Notes: a model not told the origin generated them from the sequence alone. A stretch of 64,000 nt of DNA from Cognatitamlana sp035818475 (GCF_035818475.1 NZ_JAYMGV010000001.1:1178001-1242000); one strand, 5' to 3'; shown: positions 25,922 through 33,644, counted from the first letter of the stretch. Made by a program: numbers and translations.

Positions 25922-26143
25922 ATGGTCAGTCTAAAGAAAAAAATATGTAATTATATTGCTGAAGAATGGATTAGTAAATCTAAATCTAATCGACAGTTTG
26001 CTGAAGACCATGCCATTGATGAAAAAGTAGTTAGAAGAATTTTAAAACCTGAAGGTAGTGGTATTTCTTTGACAACTTTGGAGAGAATATGTGAAGCTCG
26101 TGAGATTAAAATCTCCGATTTTTTTCAAATGATTGGTGAGTAA
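25922..26143 (+). CDS. Small XRE-type helix-turn-helix regulator
   Basis: A 73-residue protein from MVSLKKKI (ATG 25922; a TTG at 25913 is less likely). The helix-turn-helix is SNRQFAEDHAIDEKVVRRIL, followed by GISLTTLERICEAREIKISDFF, the usual end of a Cro/CI-type domain. It probably controls island genes through the palindrome just upstream. It converges on the minus-strand gene at 26160 with 16 nt between stops. Confidence 0.82.
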   Translation: MVSLKKKICNYIAEEWISKSKSNRQFAEDHAIDEKVVRRILKPEGSGISLTTLERICEAREIKISDFFQMIGE

Positions 26144-26159
26144 ATGTTAAAAAAATAAG

Positions 26160-26672
26160 CTAAAGAACTGAATCAATATATTTATCATCATTGTATATTT
26201 GTTTAGCCCATTCATAGAAATTGCCTAAATAATCTTCATCTTCCTCATTTGTTGGTCTAGGTTTGCTTTCTACTTGTCTATTGATGTCGTCTAATATAGA
26301 TTTATAGCTTTCATTTAAAGCTTCTGCCCTTAGGTCATTAAAATCTAACATCATATCGATTGAATAATAAATAGAATGTAGCTTATAGGTGATTTCAAGA
26401 TACTCATCTGTTTTTTCATGATTGCCATCATGTTCTTTTTCCAAATCGTAGAATATAGCTTTATTGTTAAGTAAACTCTCCGTATGCATAAAATCAACAA
26501 TTCTGTTTCTAAATTCTTCTTTCCATTTTAATCTAGCTTCTAATTTAACATTCTGCTTCATCCTATGCAAAGCAAAGAAACCAGCTAATAAAACAGTTAC
26601 TATAGGAATTAATATTTTAAAGACGTCTAGCCACCAATTAATATCATTCATAAATCTTTCGTTCGAATTCAA
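26160..26672 (-). CDS. Membrane-anchored helical protein of unknown function
   Basis: A 170-residue protein with one membrane helix (VFKILIPIVTVLLAGFFAL, about residues 17-35) and then a cytoplasmic, strongly charged helical domain (KLEARLKWKEEFRNRIVDF...). The start MNSNERF at 26672 could also be the Met eight residues later. It is the last gene of a three-gene minus-strand run (27249, 26697, 26160) with gaps of 6 and 24 nt. The family is not recognised. One membrane helix plus a charged helical domain is common among membrane-acting defence proteins, but no motif proves it. Confidence 0.7.
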   Translation of the reverse strand: MNSNERFMNDINWWLDVFKILIPIVTVLLAGFFALHRMKQNVKLEARLKWKEEFRNRIVDFMHTESLLNNKAIFYDLEKEHDGNHEKTDEYLEITYKLHSIYYSIDMMLDFNDLRAEALNESYKSILDDINRQVESKPRPTNEEDEDYLGNFYEWAKQIYNDDKYIDSVL

Positions 26673-26696
26673 TTTGCAAAATTGAAAATAACCTAT

Positions 26697-27242
26697 CTAT
26701 AGAATATTATTCAATTCGTCAGTTATTAAAAAATATAATCTTTGTAACATAAAGAAAAGTGTTACAATAAACTGTCCCAAGAGATACATAACAACAAAAG
26801 TAAACCCCATTTCAATATACTGGTAACAATCAGTTTTTAAAATATGATTTAAAAGAATTAGTAAAAAAATAAGAATACCTAAAATTATATTGTATAAAGT
26901 AATCTTAGCAATTTGTGTCATTCCAATTTTAAAACTTTTGAAATTGTCTTTGTCTTTATTGGGATTTAATTGTTCAGCTTTAATTTTTGAACCTATACTT
27001 AATAACAATGAAAAGAATAACCCAGTAAAAATAGCTATACCAGTGGTAATGTAACTTTCTAAATCAGAAACCGAAATGTTTTTCCATAATGATAACCCCC
27101 CTAATGCCAATGGTACTATATAGAACATCGAATAAAATGTGAGCTTTCTCCAAAACCCAACTATTTTTTCATCATCACTATCCTTTTGTATACTATCTAG
27201 GGCATCATTTCTAATATTCTTAATTACATTGAAGTCCAACAT
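26697..27242 (-). CDS. Four-helix membrane protein of unknown function
   Basis: A 181-residue protein with four hydrophobic segments: FYSMFYIVPLALGGLSLW, ITTGIAIFTGLFFSLLLSIG, ITLYNIILGILIFLLILLNHI and MGFTFVVMYLLGQFIVTLFF. The N-terminus is charged (NDALDSIQKDSDDEK), and a basic loop lies between helices 2 and 3. It starts 6 nt after the stop of the 311-residue gene, so the two are a pair. A small four-helix membrane protein next to a soluble protein is the layout of several two-gene antiviral systems (for example Kiwa). I see no sequence match that would allow that name. Confidence 0.75.
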   Translation of the reverse strand: MLDFNVIKNIRNDALDSIQKDSDDEKIVGFWRKLTFYSMFYIVPLALGGLSLWKNISVSDLESYITTGIAIFTGLFFSLLLSIGSKIKAEQLNPNKDKDNFKSFKIGMTQIAKITLYNIILGILIFLLILLNHILKTDCYQYIEMGFTFVVMYLLGQFIVTLFFMLQRLYFLITDELNNIL

Positions 27243-27248
27243 GATTAA

Positions 27249-28184
27249 TTATAATTTAGCTTCTTTTTTTACTTGTGCCATTTCTAAATCTACTAATTTT
27301 TTCATTTCTTCAAAAACAGGAGAATTATCTATATCAATACAATTATTAGGAACTAAGATGCTTGGAATAATGTTAATAGTTTCTTCGCTATCATCTAATA
27401 CTACGGTTCTTGCTTGCTTGTAGCCATCATCATCACAAACGTATGTTGCTCTTATTTCATAATCTCTATTACCAATAGAAAACCCATGCTTTTTTAATGC
27501 ATCTTTAAATTCTTTTTTATCTATGGTATTATTACTACTATATTTAATATTACTTAGTTTAATCGTTGCTTGTCTAGCTTGTACCGAATTTGTATCAAAA
27601 ACACTCCTTTTACTTACAAGAATAACATCTCTTAGTGATGAACGTCTCATAAATTCTTTTTGACGTTTTTTGGTTGTGGTCGCACTAACTTTACGACCAA
27701 CTAAAGAATAATTATTCTCATTTAATACTTTCTTCAAGATAGCATCAAAAATTGGTTTAATACTAAGAGAGCCATATTTTTGTAAAAAGATATAACCTGA
27801 TTTTGAATTTGCCGGTAACCATATACGAGCAAAAAACTTAAGTCCTATGGTTTCTTTATCAGACAACTCACTGGTATCTCCATTTTCATCAATAAGGTAC
27901 TGCTTTAATCCTGTAATACCACCATTTATTAATATATCAATTGTTCTAGTATCTTTGTTAAATTCATTTTCTTCCAGAATAGCACCGTGAGTATTCTTAT
28001 CATTTTTAAAAGTTCCTAAATCAAATACTTTTACAACATCTTGAACAAAACCTGTTTCAAATTTATTGTGTTCTTCTGGGTATGATTCACTTAAAAAAGT
28101 ATTGTTATCGATTGCTTCTGAATCTTTTGAATGTCTTTTTTTTATTCTAAATGAGTACATTCCCAAGAATAAATTATGCGCCAT
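27249..28184 (-). CDS. Soluble protein of unknown function paired with a membrane protein
   Basis: A 311-residue protein without signal peptide or membrane helix, beginning MAHNLFLGMYSFRIKK. It has mixed strand/helix sequence with a central ARIWLPANSKSGYIFLQKYG and a basic stretch TTTKKRQKEFMRRSSLRD, and it ends in a charged helix. No catalytic motif is recognised. It is the first gene of the three-gene unit and probably carries its promoter upstream (28185-28430). A sensor role for a membrane effector is a working idea from gene order only. Confidence 0.7.
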   Translation of the reverse strand: MAHNLFLGMYSFRIKKRHSKDSEAIDNNTFLSESYPEEHNKFETGFVQDVVKVFDLGTFKNDKNTHGAILEENEFNKDTRTIDILINGGITGLKQYLIDENGDTSELSDKETIGLKFFARIWLPANSKSGYIFLQKYGSLSIKPIFDAILKKVLNENNYSLVGRKVSATTTKKRQKEFMRRSSLRDVILVSKRSVFDTNSVQARQATIKLSNIKYSSNNTIDKKEFKDALKKHGFSIGNRDYEIRATYVCDDDGYKQARTVVLDDSEETINIIPSILVPNNCIDIDNSPVFEEMKKLVDLEMAQVKKEAKL

Positions 28185-28430
28185 ATATTTTTATTTAAAT
28201 ATTTGTATTTGAAAATTAAACTATTCAATAAGTATATTTATAAACTAATAGTAAATATAGTTTATCTTATATAAACAAATTCTACGGAAATCCGCAGTGC
28301 TATTAACTTTTCAAGGAGAGGTTATAAATATACAACTTACATTTAAAATAAGAAATTAATTACAAAATATAATTGTTTTATTTTTTTGAAATTATTAAAT
28401 CAAGTAGCTTAAAATGTTTATTGATAATGT
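28185..28430. other. Non-coding region before the middle junction
   Basis: No gene seen. It holds the expected promoter of the 311-residue gene and a short imperfect palindrome CGGAAATCCG (about 28286-28295). Confidence 0.4.
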
Positions 28431-28432
28431 CA

Positions 28433-28531
28433 TAGAATGAAACAAACCTCATCAATTCTTTATTAAAATGGTTTGAAATAATAATATTATGGGAGCAAAA
28501 AAAGTTTAACAGAAATGTTGGCTTTTTTGTT
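28433..28531. other. Middle attachment junction between two stacked elements
   Basis: Left part 28433-28497 aligns with 30904-30969 (start TAGAAT, shared CAATTCTT, then TTAAA, TGGTT and GGAGCA), roughly four of five bases identical by eye. Right part 28498-28531 resembles the left end of element 1: AACAGAAATGTTGGCTTTTT against ATCAGAAATGATGGCTTTTT. So it is the right end of one element joined to the left end of another. Confidence 0.65.
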
Positions 28532-28636
28532 AATGTTAGCTGTCATACTACATCACCAAGTTCTGCAAAAAGAATAATTGTATGTATGAAGTTAAAAATT
28601 GGGTTAAGCACATGGCTTCAAATTAGCATATATAAT
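28532..28636. other. Non-coding tail of element 2's left end
   Basis: No gene or clear terminator for the HNH gene was found here beyond the hairpin at 28508-28528. Confidence 0.3.
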
Positions 28637-29614
28637 TTATATGTTATTTTGACGAAAATCTTCAGTTATTTTGAAACCAACACTAGCTTTATGTTTTTCG
28701 TTTTTTTTCTTCTCAATACTTGATAGACTTACCATATCTACTCCTAATTCACTCAATTTATTGTCAAGATATATCTTATTAACGACCCTTTCTTCAATTG
28801 GGAAAATGATATCTTCCTCATTAGCCAAGTGATTATCATAATTATTAAAAGGGATGAAGATTTGATATGAAATTATACCATAGGAAAGTAATAAAGTATA
28901 ATAAGGCATTTTGTGAGTGTTTTTACATATCTTTTTTCTTAACAATACGGCTATAGGTTCTGGAAACATAGTTGGATTTCCACCGATTTTACGAAATACA
29001 TTAAAAAAGGGATTGTTCTTATGTTGGGTAGAATTTTCAGACATTAACCAATTAACGGTGTTACTATATTCGGAGAACTCATCATCTGGCAACATGCATA
29101 AAGCTATCTTCACTAATGATTTATATACATCATGAGGTACATATGATGGCATTGTTACATTGATATTCATTCGTTCATTTTCTTCATCATAAACAAATGC
29201 ATCTTCATTTTCTGGGTCATGGTTTTTCTGAACTATTGTTCCAAATTCTTTAGCTTGAAAATCACTTGTTTTAGTTTTGAATTTCGGAAAACCTTTTTTT
29301 CCTCTAATAGTTGAAAGGGTGTTAAATATTCCAGCAAAATTGAATAACGAATCTTCTAATTGACCGAAATATTGGTTGCAATTATCACATTCGAAATAGG
29401 AAAAATATTTCTTATTACCCATAAATTCTGGCATAATATGAGCTTTCATTTTAAATGTAGTTTCTTTTGAGTTTTTACCACAAAATCGACATTCTCTATC
29501 TTTTTTGTTTCCTAGAAATATTTTCTTTTCAGGGGTTAGTATATAAAAGCCATTATATGCTTTAGAAAATAAACTGTCTTCACCGACACATGGGATAATT
29601 GAAACTTTTGTCAT
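28637..29614 (-). CDS. HNH-type (HNH_5-like) zinc-binding protein, putative nuclease
   Basis: A 325-residue protein. Residues about 40-90 give CRFCGKNS, FKMKAHIMPEFMGN, CDNCNQYFGQLED: two CxxC pairs, a central AHxxPE with His, and an Asn-rich end. This is the layout of the HNH_5 family of possible endonucleases. The remaining 230 residues are a mixed domain of no recognised family. It diverges from the DUF2971 gene over a 100-nt gap with a palindrome. It is the main cargo of element 2 and is plausibly an antiphage or toxin-type nuclease, which is inference. Confidence 0.72.
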   Translation of the reverse strand: MTKVSIIPCVGEDSLFSKAYNGFYILTPEKKIFLGNKKDRECRFCGKNSKETTFKMKAHIMPEFMGNKKYFSYFECDNCNQYFGQLEDSLFNFAGIFNTLSTIRGKKGFPKFKTKTSDFQAKEFGTIVQKNHDPENEDAFVYDEENERMNINVTMPSYVPHDVYKSLVKIALCMLPDDEFSEYSNTVNWLMSENSTQHKNNPFFNVFRKIGGNPTMFPEPIAVLLRKKICKNTHKMPYYTLLLSYGIISYQIFIPFNNYDNHLANEEDIIFPIEERVVNKIYLDNKLSELGVDMVSLSSIEKKKNEKHKASVGFKITEDFRQNNI

Positions 29615-29669
29615 TATTAAAGCACTTTTTTACGGATAATATTTTATAGATATTATTATCATTCAACTA

Positions 29670-29707
29670 TTACTTTTATCTTTATTTAAGATAATAAATA
29701 AAAGTAA
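29670..29707. promoter_or_regulatory. Palindrome between the HNH and DUF2971 genes
   Basis: TTACTTTTAT (29670-29679) and ATAAAAGTAA (29698-29707) are perfect complements, and TTATC/GATAA continues the pairing inside. It ends 7 nt before the DUF2971 ATG. A joint operator is likely; a regulator would have to come from elsewhere. Confidence 0.45.
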
Positions 29708-29714
29708 AAAAACT

Positions 29715-30800
29715 ATGATAGAGAAGCATGAGTTTAATGGATTTACATATAAAATGGATACCATCAAAGGTGATTTAACAGGTTTTGAACTTGTTCACGG
29801 AAAGGCTAAACCAAAATCAATTTACAAATATTATGGGATTAGTTCGTTTTCTATCGATGCATTAAAGAATGGATATTTTTATGCTTCACATCCAATGGAA
29901 CTCAATGACCATCTTGATTCAAGTAATTTTCTACTTGGAGCTTCTAAGCCAATAGATTATGAGTTTTATGAGAGGTTTTTAGGAGAAGCATATGGTAAAG
30001 AAATAGAACAATTGAAAAAGTATTATGATGATGACAGTGTGAGTAAAGATGGTATATTTTATTCAACAGGTTTCATATCAGAATTATGGCAAGTTATGTC
30101 CAACATTTTTGGTATAATATCATTAACAAGTCAAGATAAAAGCGATTTGATGTGGCCTCATTATACAAACGAAAAAGGTTTTCAAATAATGTTTGAGACT
30201 GAAGAATTGGAAACGAGTATTAAGGCGCAGATTGGTGATGACGAATGTCTAGGGTTATTTCCTATGAATTATTGTGAAAATCTTTACCCTATAGATTTAA
30301 GTGACTTTAGCTTCTTTCATACACCATTTTTATATTTAACTAATGTAAAAAAGAATTCTTGGGCTTATGAAGATGAATGGCGATTTATAGTAAGCAAAAA
30401 GAATATGGGTATTCCATTTAGTAAAGTTGGCTTAGACCCTAGGGATGACCATAAAGGTGATAAAGAAAATAGACGAGCTTATTACGATAAAAATATTATT
30501 AAAGAAATTACGCTTGGGAACAATTTCTTCACAGGAAGAGAATTTGACATTGATAGGAGTGCTAAAGACTTCATTATTGTTAAACCATTAAAGTCTAAGA
30601 ATAATTGGAACTATCAAGACCACATAGACTTTTTAGAGTATGTCTATGAAAATTTTAGTGATAGATTATATTACTCAGGTAAAACTTTCAATATCAATGA
30701 CGGTGACCAACCTTATCTTATAAGAACCAAAGAAAGGTTAGAAATTGAAAATTTAGGCGATAATAAGTATAAGTTAACTAGAACCAACGATTTTTATTGA
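29715..30800 (+). CDS. DUF2971 family protein
   Basis: A 361-residue soluble protein. Family hallmarks: KPKSIYKYYGISSFSIDALK with YFYASHPMELNDHLD (the start pattern 'yKY...fs.p..lNDpfD'), a middle SDLMWPHYTNEKGFQIMFE (the conserved 'MWsHYa..h.G'), and SWAYEDEWRFIV ('W.yE.EwR') followed by ITLGNNF. The function is unknown, but such proteins are common in defence islands. It is divergent from the HNH gene and the last gene before the right attachment site. The two genes may be one unit despite opposite strands. Confidence 0.85.
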   Translation: MIEKHEFNGFTYKMDTIKGDLTGFELVHGKAKPKSIYKYYGISSFSIDALKNGYFYASHPMELNDHLDSSNFLLGASKPIDYEFYERFLGEAYGKEIEQLKKYYDDDSVSKDGIFYSTGFISELWQVMSNIFGIISLTSQDKSDLMWPHYTNEKGFQIMFETEELETSIKAQIGDDECLGLFPMNYCENLYPIDLSDFSFFHTPFLYLTNVKKNSWAYEDEWRFIVSKKNMGIPFSKVGLDPRDDHKGDKENRRAYYDKNIIKEITLGNNFFTGREFDIDRSAKDFIIVKPLKSKNNWNYQDHIDFLEYVYENFSDRLYYSGKTFNINDGDQPYLIRTKERLEIENLGDNKYKLTRTNDFY

Positions 30801-30903
30801 AAATCTATACTTTTAAGAAAGTCATTAACTTAATCATAGTTTTTCGATTATTCGAAAGTTCTCGCAACTAGCATGAACTCAAAAACACTTACTATTACTC
30901 TCG

Positions 30904-30969
30904 TAGAATAAAGCAAACTTTGTCAATTCTTCATTAAACTGGTTCGACATAACCATATTAAGAGGAGCA
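30904..30969. other. Right attachment junction (attR)
   Basis: The block ends in AAGAGGAGCA (30960-30969), identical to the tRNA-Asn end at 21941-21950. Its upstream 55 nt are the element end and resemble 28433-28487. Chromosomal sequence resumes after it. Confidence 0.7.
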
Positions 30970-30974
30970 AGTGT

Positions 30975-31009
30975 AAAAAGCCTTAACATCAAGATGTTGA
31001 GGCTTTTTT
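30975..31009 (+). terminator. Terminator, probably the original tRNA-Asn terminator
   Basis: AAAAAGCCTTAACATC pairs with GATGTTGAGGCTTTTT (one G-T pair), followed by T residues. Without the island it would stand directly after tRNA-Asn. Confidence 0.75.
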
Positions 31010-31019
31010 ATTTTTTTTA

Positions 31020-31091
31020 GGCTCCATAGTTCAAGGGATAGAACAAAAGTTTCCTAAACTTTAGATCCAGGTTCGAATCCTGGTGGAGTCA
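31020..31091 (+). tRNA. tRNA-Arg (anticodon CCT)
   Basis: Acceptor GGCTCCA/TGGAGTC (one G-T pair), anticodon stem AAAGT/ACTTT around loop TTCCTAA (anticodon CCT), T-arm CCAGG-TTCGAAT-CCTGG, discriminator A. It follows the island's right end by 50 nt, so it originally lay next to tRNA-Asn. Confidence 0.95.
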
Positions 31092-31185
31092 CTGTTTTTT
31101 ACAAGACTTTTTTAATTTATACAATTCTCGATCCCGGAAAAGGGTAAAAAATCAAATATGCTGTTCTTTTTTAATACTAAACTAT

Positions 31186-31536
31186 TTAAGAAACAGCTGC
31201 TTTAACCGCTTCAACAGTTTTTTTGGAATTTCCTATAAAAATTTGATCATCAACAATAATTACAGGCCGACTTAAAAAGGTATAATGCTCTAATATATAA
31301 TGTTTAAAATCACGTTCTGTCAATTCCTGGCTTTTTAAGTCCATTTCTTTATAAAGTTTTGAACGCTTACTAAAAAGTGCTTCGTAGCTTCCTGCCAGTG
31401 CTTTCATCTGTTCAAGTTGTGCTACGGTGATCTCTTCGCTTTTTATGTCTTGTAGTATAAATTCAGAAGAGAGGTTAAGTTCTTTTAAAATTCTTGAACA
31501 GGTACTACAGGTTTTTAAATAATATACTTTTTTCAT
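31186..31536 (-). CDS. ArsC/Spx-family thioredoxin-like protein
   Basis: A 116-residue protein from MKKVYYLKTCSTCSR (31536); a Met eight residues upstream is less likely. The active-site pattern is the CSTC near the N-terminus after a YLKTC strand. LFSKRSKLYKEMD and FLSRPVIIVDDQIFIGN (the cis-Pro 'RP' segment of ArsC) complete the fold. It could be an arsenate reductase-like enzyme or a redox regulator. No ars operon is nearby, so the role is open. Confidence 0.85.
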   Translation of the reverse strand: MKKVYYLKTCSTCSRILKELNLSSEFILQDIKSEEITVAQLEQMKALAGSYEALFSKRSKLYKEMDLKSQELTERDFKHYILEHYTFLSRPVIIVDDQIFIGNSKKTVEAVKAAVS

Positions 31537-31593
31537 ATTGTGTAATGTTTTAAAAAGCAAATTAAAACTATATTTATCGAAAATTTAAATAAT

Positions 31594-32058
31594 ATGGATT
31601 TTACATTTCAGGTTCTCAATAATATCAGAACAATCTTTAATAAAATTATTGAAAACAATACTTTAGAAGATCTAAATAAAGTGCCTAAAGGGTTTAATAA
31701 TAATATTATATGGAATATTGGACATATAGTGGTTACTGAACAATTATTAGTGTATAAATTATCCGGATTAGAAACAGCACTTTCTGAAGAGATGATCAAT
31801 AAGTATAGAAAGGATACAAAACCTAATGGGCATGTTAGCCAGGAAGAAGTTAATGAAATAAAAGGTTTATTGTTTTCTACCATTCAAAAAACACAAGACA
31901 ATTATAATAAAGATCTGTTTAAAAACTATAATGCCTACACGGTTTCAACTACTGGTAATACATTGAATAATGTTGATGAAGCTCTGCAATTTGCAGTTGT
32001 TCATGAAGGACTTCATTACGGATACGTCATGGCTCTTTTAAAGGCTATTAAAAACTAA
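31594..32058 (+). CDS. DinB-family protein
   Basis: A 154-residue four-helix-bundle protein. Conserved metal-binding histidines are seen as NIIWNIGHIVVTEQLL (helix 2) and VVHEGLHYGYVMALL (HxxxH in the last helix). DinB-like proteins are putative metal-dependent enzymes, some of them thiol S-transferases. This one's substrate is unknown. The 3' end overlaps the end of the convergent lipoprotein gene by 21 nt. Confidence 0.88.
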   Translation: MDFTFQVLNNIRTIFNKIIENNTLEDLNKVPKGFNNNIIWNIGHIVVTEQLLVYKLSGLETALSEEMINKYRKDTKPNGHVSQEEVNEIKGLLFSTIQKTQDNYNKDLFKNYNAYTVSTTGNTLNNVDEALQFAVVHEGLHYGYVMALLKAIKN

Positions 32059-32754
32059 AAGAGATTCAACCTCATTAAAGGGGATTAAAAACTCTGTGAT
32101 ACCACTCAAATAAGGAGCAATTTCATAGGCATTGTATAGTAAAACCACACCATCTTCATTATAGGAGATGTTTTTGGGTAGATTAAATGTGTTGATGTCC
32201 AGGGCTAGGTCCTTATCAGAAACAGACTTTTGAAAATAAGGCTTAGCTATTTTGTTAAAGGCCATAAGATTATTGAACAGCTTTTCATTAGGAATCAAAT
32301 GTCCTGATTCTGCTTCAAAATTTAAAAAGGAGATGTGTAATGAGCCATGGGCGCCTCCGGTGTTGACGTAAGATGTTATAGAAATACTAATAATTTCATC
32401 AGATTGGTATAATATTTCCCCGTCAATCTGTGCTTCCCAAACCTGAATGCTTTCAGGAAAATCCGTTTTAAAAGAGATATAGTCCGTATTAAAGCGTTTG
32501 ATGCCTTCTTTAACTGAAGTTGCCGGATTATCAATATCATCAATATGCAATGCACTTATCACAAGTTTTTCTATCTCAGCATTTATTTGACCGGAAACCT
32601 TTTCATGGCCTTGGGCTTTAGGAATATTAATGTCTACAATATTGTTTTTAGGAACAGAAATATGGATTTCTGAAAAAGAAAGGCTAGGCTCTTTTTTACA
32701 TCCTGAAGCAATAAGAAGAAAGCAACTGAATATGAGGACATTTTTTAGGCGCAT
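32038..32754 (-). CDS. Lipoprotein with DUF4163/DUF3298 domains
   Basis: A 238-residue protein from MRLKNVLIFSCFLLIASGC (32754). The lipobox IASGC decides the start; the same frame is open further upstream but would run into the preceding gene. The ending region has YVNTGGAHGSLHISFLNFEAESGHLI, the GGAHG signature of DUF3298 (the RsiV-type lysozyme-binding fold), then DKDLALDIN and LYNAYEIAPYLSG. It is probably anchored in the outer membrane. Its exact role is unknown. Confidence 0.82.
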   Translation of the reverse strand: MRLKNVLIFSCFLLIASGCKKEPSLSFSEIHISVPKNNIVDINIPKAQGHEKVSGQINAEIEKLVISALHIDDIDNPATSVKEGIKRFNTDYISFKTDFPESIQVWEAQIDGEILYQSDEIISISITSYVNTGGAHGSLHISFLNFEAESGHLIPNEKLFNNLMAFNKIAKPYFQKSVSDKDLALDINTFNLPKNISYNEDGVVLLYNAYEIAPYLSGITEFLIPFNEVESLLVFNSL

Positions 32755-32837
32755 TATTTTAAATTTAAAAAGGGAAATGACATTTGGTTTAGAACAGTAA
32801 ATAGCAATAATGTTAGGGAATGTTGATGCGTGGTAGT

Positions 32838-33644
32838 TTAATCTAAATAAAAGATATAACCAACATTTAACCATAACAGCCAATCGTTATGTTTATTGGA
32901 GTCTAATTGATGATTAAGGCCATCAACCCAATCACTATTAAAATAATATTGGCCTCTAAGGTCCAGCATCAAATCAGAAACCTTGGTAAGCTTATAGCGA
33001 ACACCAATACTTGTTACAAGAGACCATGTGCTTCCGGGTGATGCATCAACCGACCCCGGATCCCATAAAGGATAAAAATTACTGGCATCGGTAACATCTC
33101 CAATAGCATCTTGGTTTGGATTTTCATAAGTGGTACTGACTTCAGGAGTAAAATAAGTATAATGAATACCTAAGCTTATAAACGGTGCAAAACTATAAGC
33201 AAACCCTTGAAAATCACGAATACTCAAAGGGAAAAATTCAAGCTGGGTACCAATATCCAGATTTTTAGCTACACCTTTATGGCCTCTTAGCTGTTTAGCT
33301 CTCTCACTTTGCTTACTGGGGTCTACCCATTTTCCAAAATGTTCCAGATTGGTTCTGTTATATGACAATTCATTCCTTAATTTAAAATGGTCATTAAAAT
33401 AAGTGTCGGTGGTATAACAGTTACAATCTGCGCTGTATGAGAAATTCAGATAATGCACTATTCCTATTCCATAACCCATATTTCCAAAGTTGGTTTTAGG
33501 GTTGTCTCTAATACCATAATCTGATCTAAATTGTACAGGGCCAGCTATAACACCCAGTTCATGAGAAAAGCTAAGTTGTGCATTTGAAGTGTATACTAAA
33601 ACAAACAAGCAAAATGCAGAAGCAAAATGTTTCAATTTATGCAT
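32838..33644 (-). CDS. Outer-membrane beta-barrel protein, unknown role
   Basis: A 268-residue protein from MHKLKHFASAF (33644) with a signal peptide ending at SNAQ. It consists of alternating strands, a motif CNCYTTDTYFNDHFKLRNELSY near the middle, and an aromatic C-terminus (LLWLNVGYIFYLD). Many flavobacteria carry a similar barrel beside glutamate dehydrogenase (recollection). It is divergent from gdhA. Its size would give a barrel of about 10-12 strands. It overlaps no other gene with this start. Confidence 0.7.
   Translation of the reverse strand: MHKLKHFASAFCLFVLVYTSNAQLSFSHELGVIAGPVQFRSDYGIRDNPKTNFGNMGYGIGIVHYLNFSYSADCNCYTTDTYFNDHFKLRNELSYNRTNLEHFGKWVDPSKQSERAKQLRGHKGVAKNLDIGTQLEFFPLSIRDFQGFAYSFAPFISLGIHYTYFTPEVSTTYENPNQDAIGDVTDASNFYPLWDPGSVDASPGSTWSLVTSIGVRYKLTKVSDLMLDLRGQYYFNSDWVDGLNHQLDSNKHNDWLLWLNVGYIFYLD

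Larger units (their letters stand above)
21951..28495. mobile_element. Element 1: serine-recombinase island in tRNA-Asn
   Basis: A segment of about 6.5 kb from the tRNA 3' end to the middle junction. It carries the recombinase, a small conserved frame upstream of it, an HUH Rep-like gene with a small overlapping gene, a membrane-anchored protein, an XRE regulator and a three-gene unit with membrane proteins. Its left end is TAATTAGACA plus a hairpin; its right end is the block 28433-28497. The exact crossover base is not resolved within GGAGCA. Confidence 0.75.
28496..30969. mobile_element. Element 2: integrase-less passenger element
   Basis: A segment of about 2.5 kb between the middle and right junctions. 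Its ends match those of element 1, but it encodes only an HNH-type protein and a DUF2971 protein. With no recombinase of its own it would depend on the recombinase of element 1 or a relative. Confidence 0.6.

Noticed and set aside
26160..28184. Assignment of the three-gene unit to Kiwa (KwaA-KwaB)
   Set aside because: Only the layout is similar. The soluble protein shows no DUF4868-like sequence that I can recognise, so no system name is given.
30938..30969. A tRNA fragment at the right border (GGTTCGA ... AGGAGCA)
   Set aside because: The spacing does not allow a T-arm and acceptor of the usual size. Only the terminal ten bases match tRNA-Asn, so it is an attachment site, not a tRNA.
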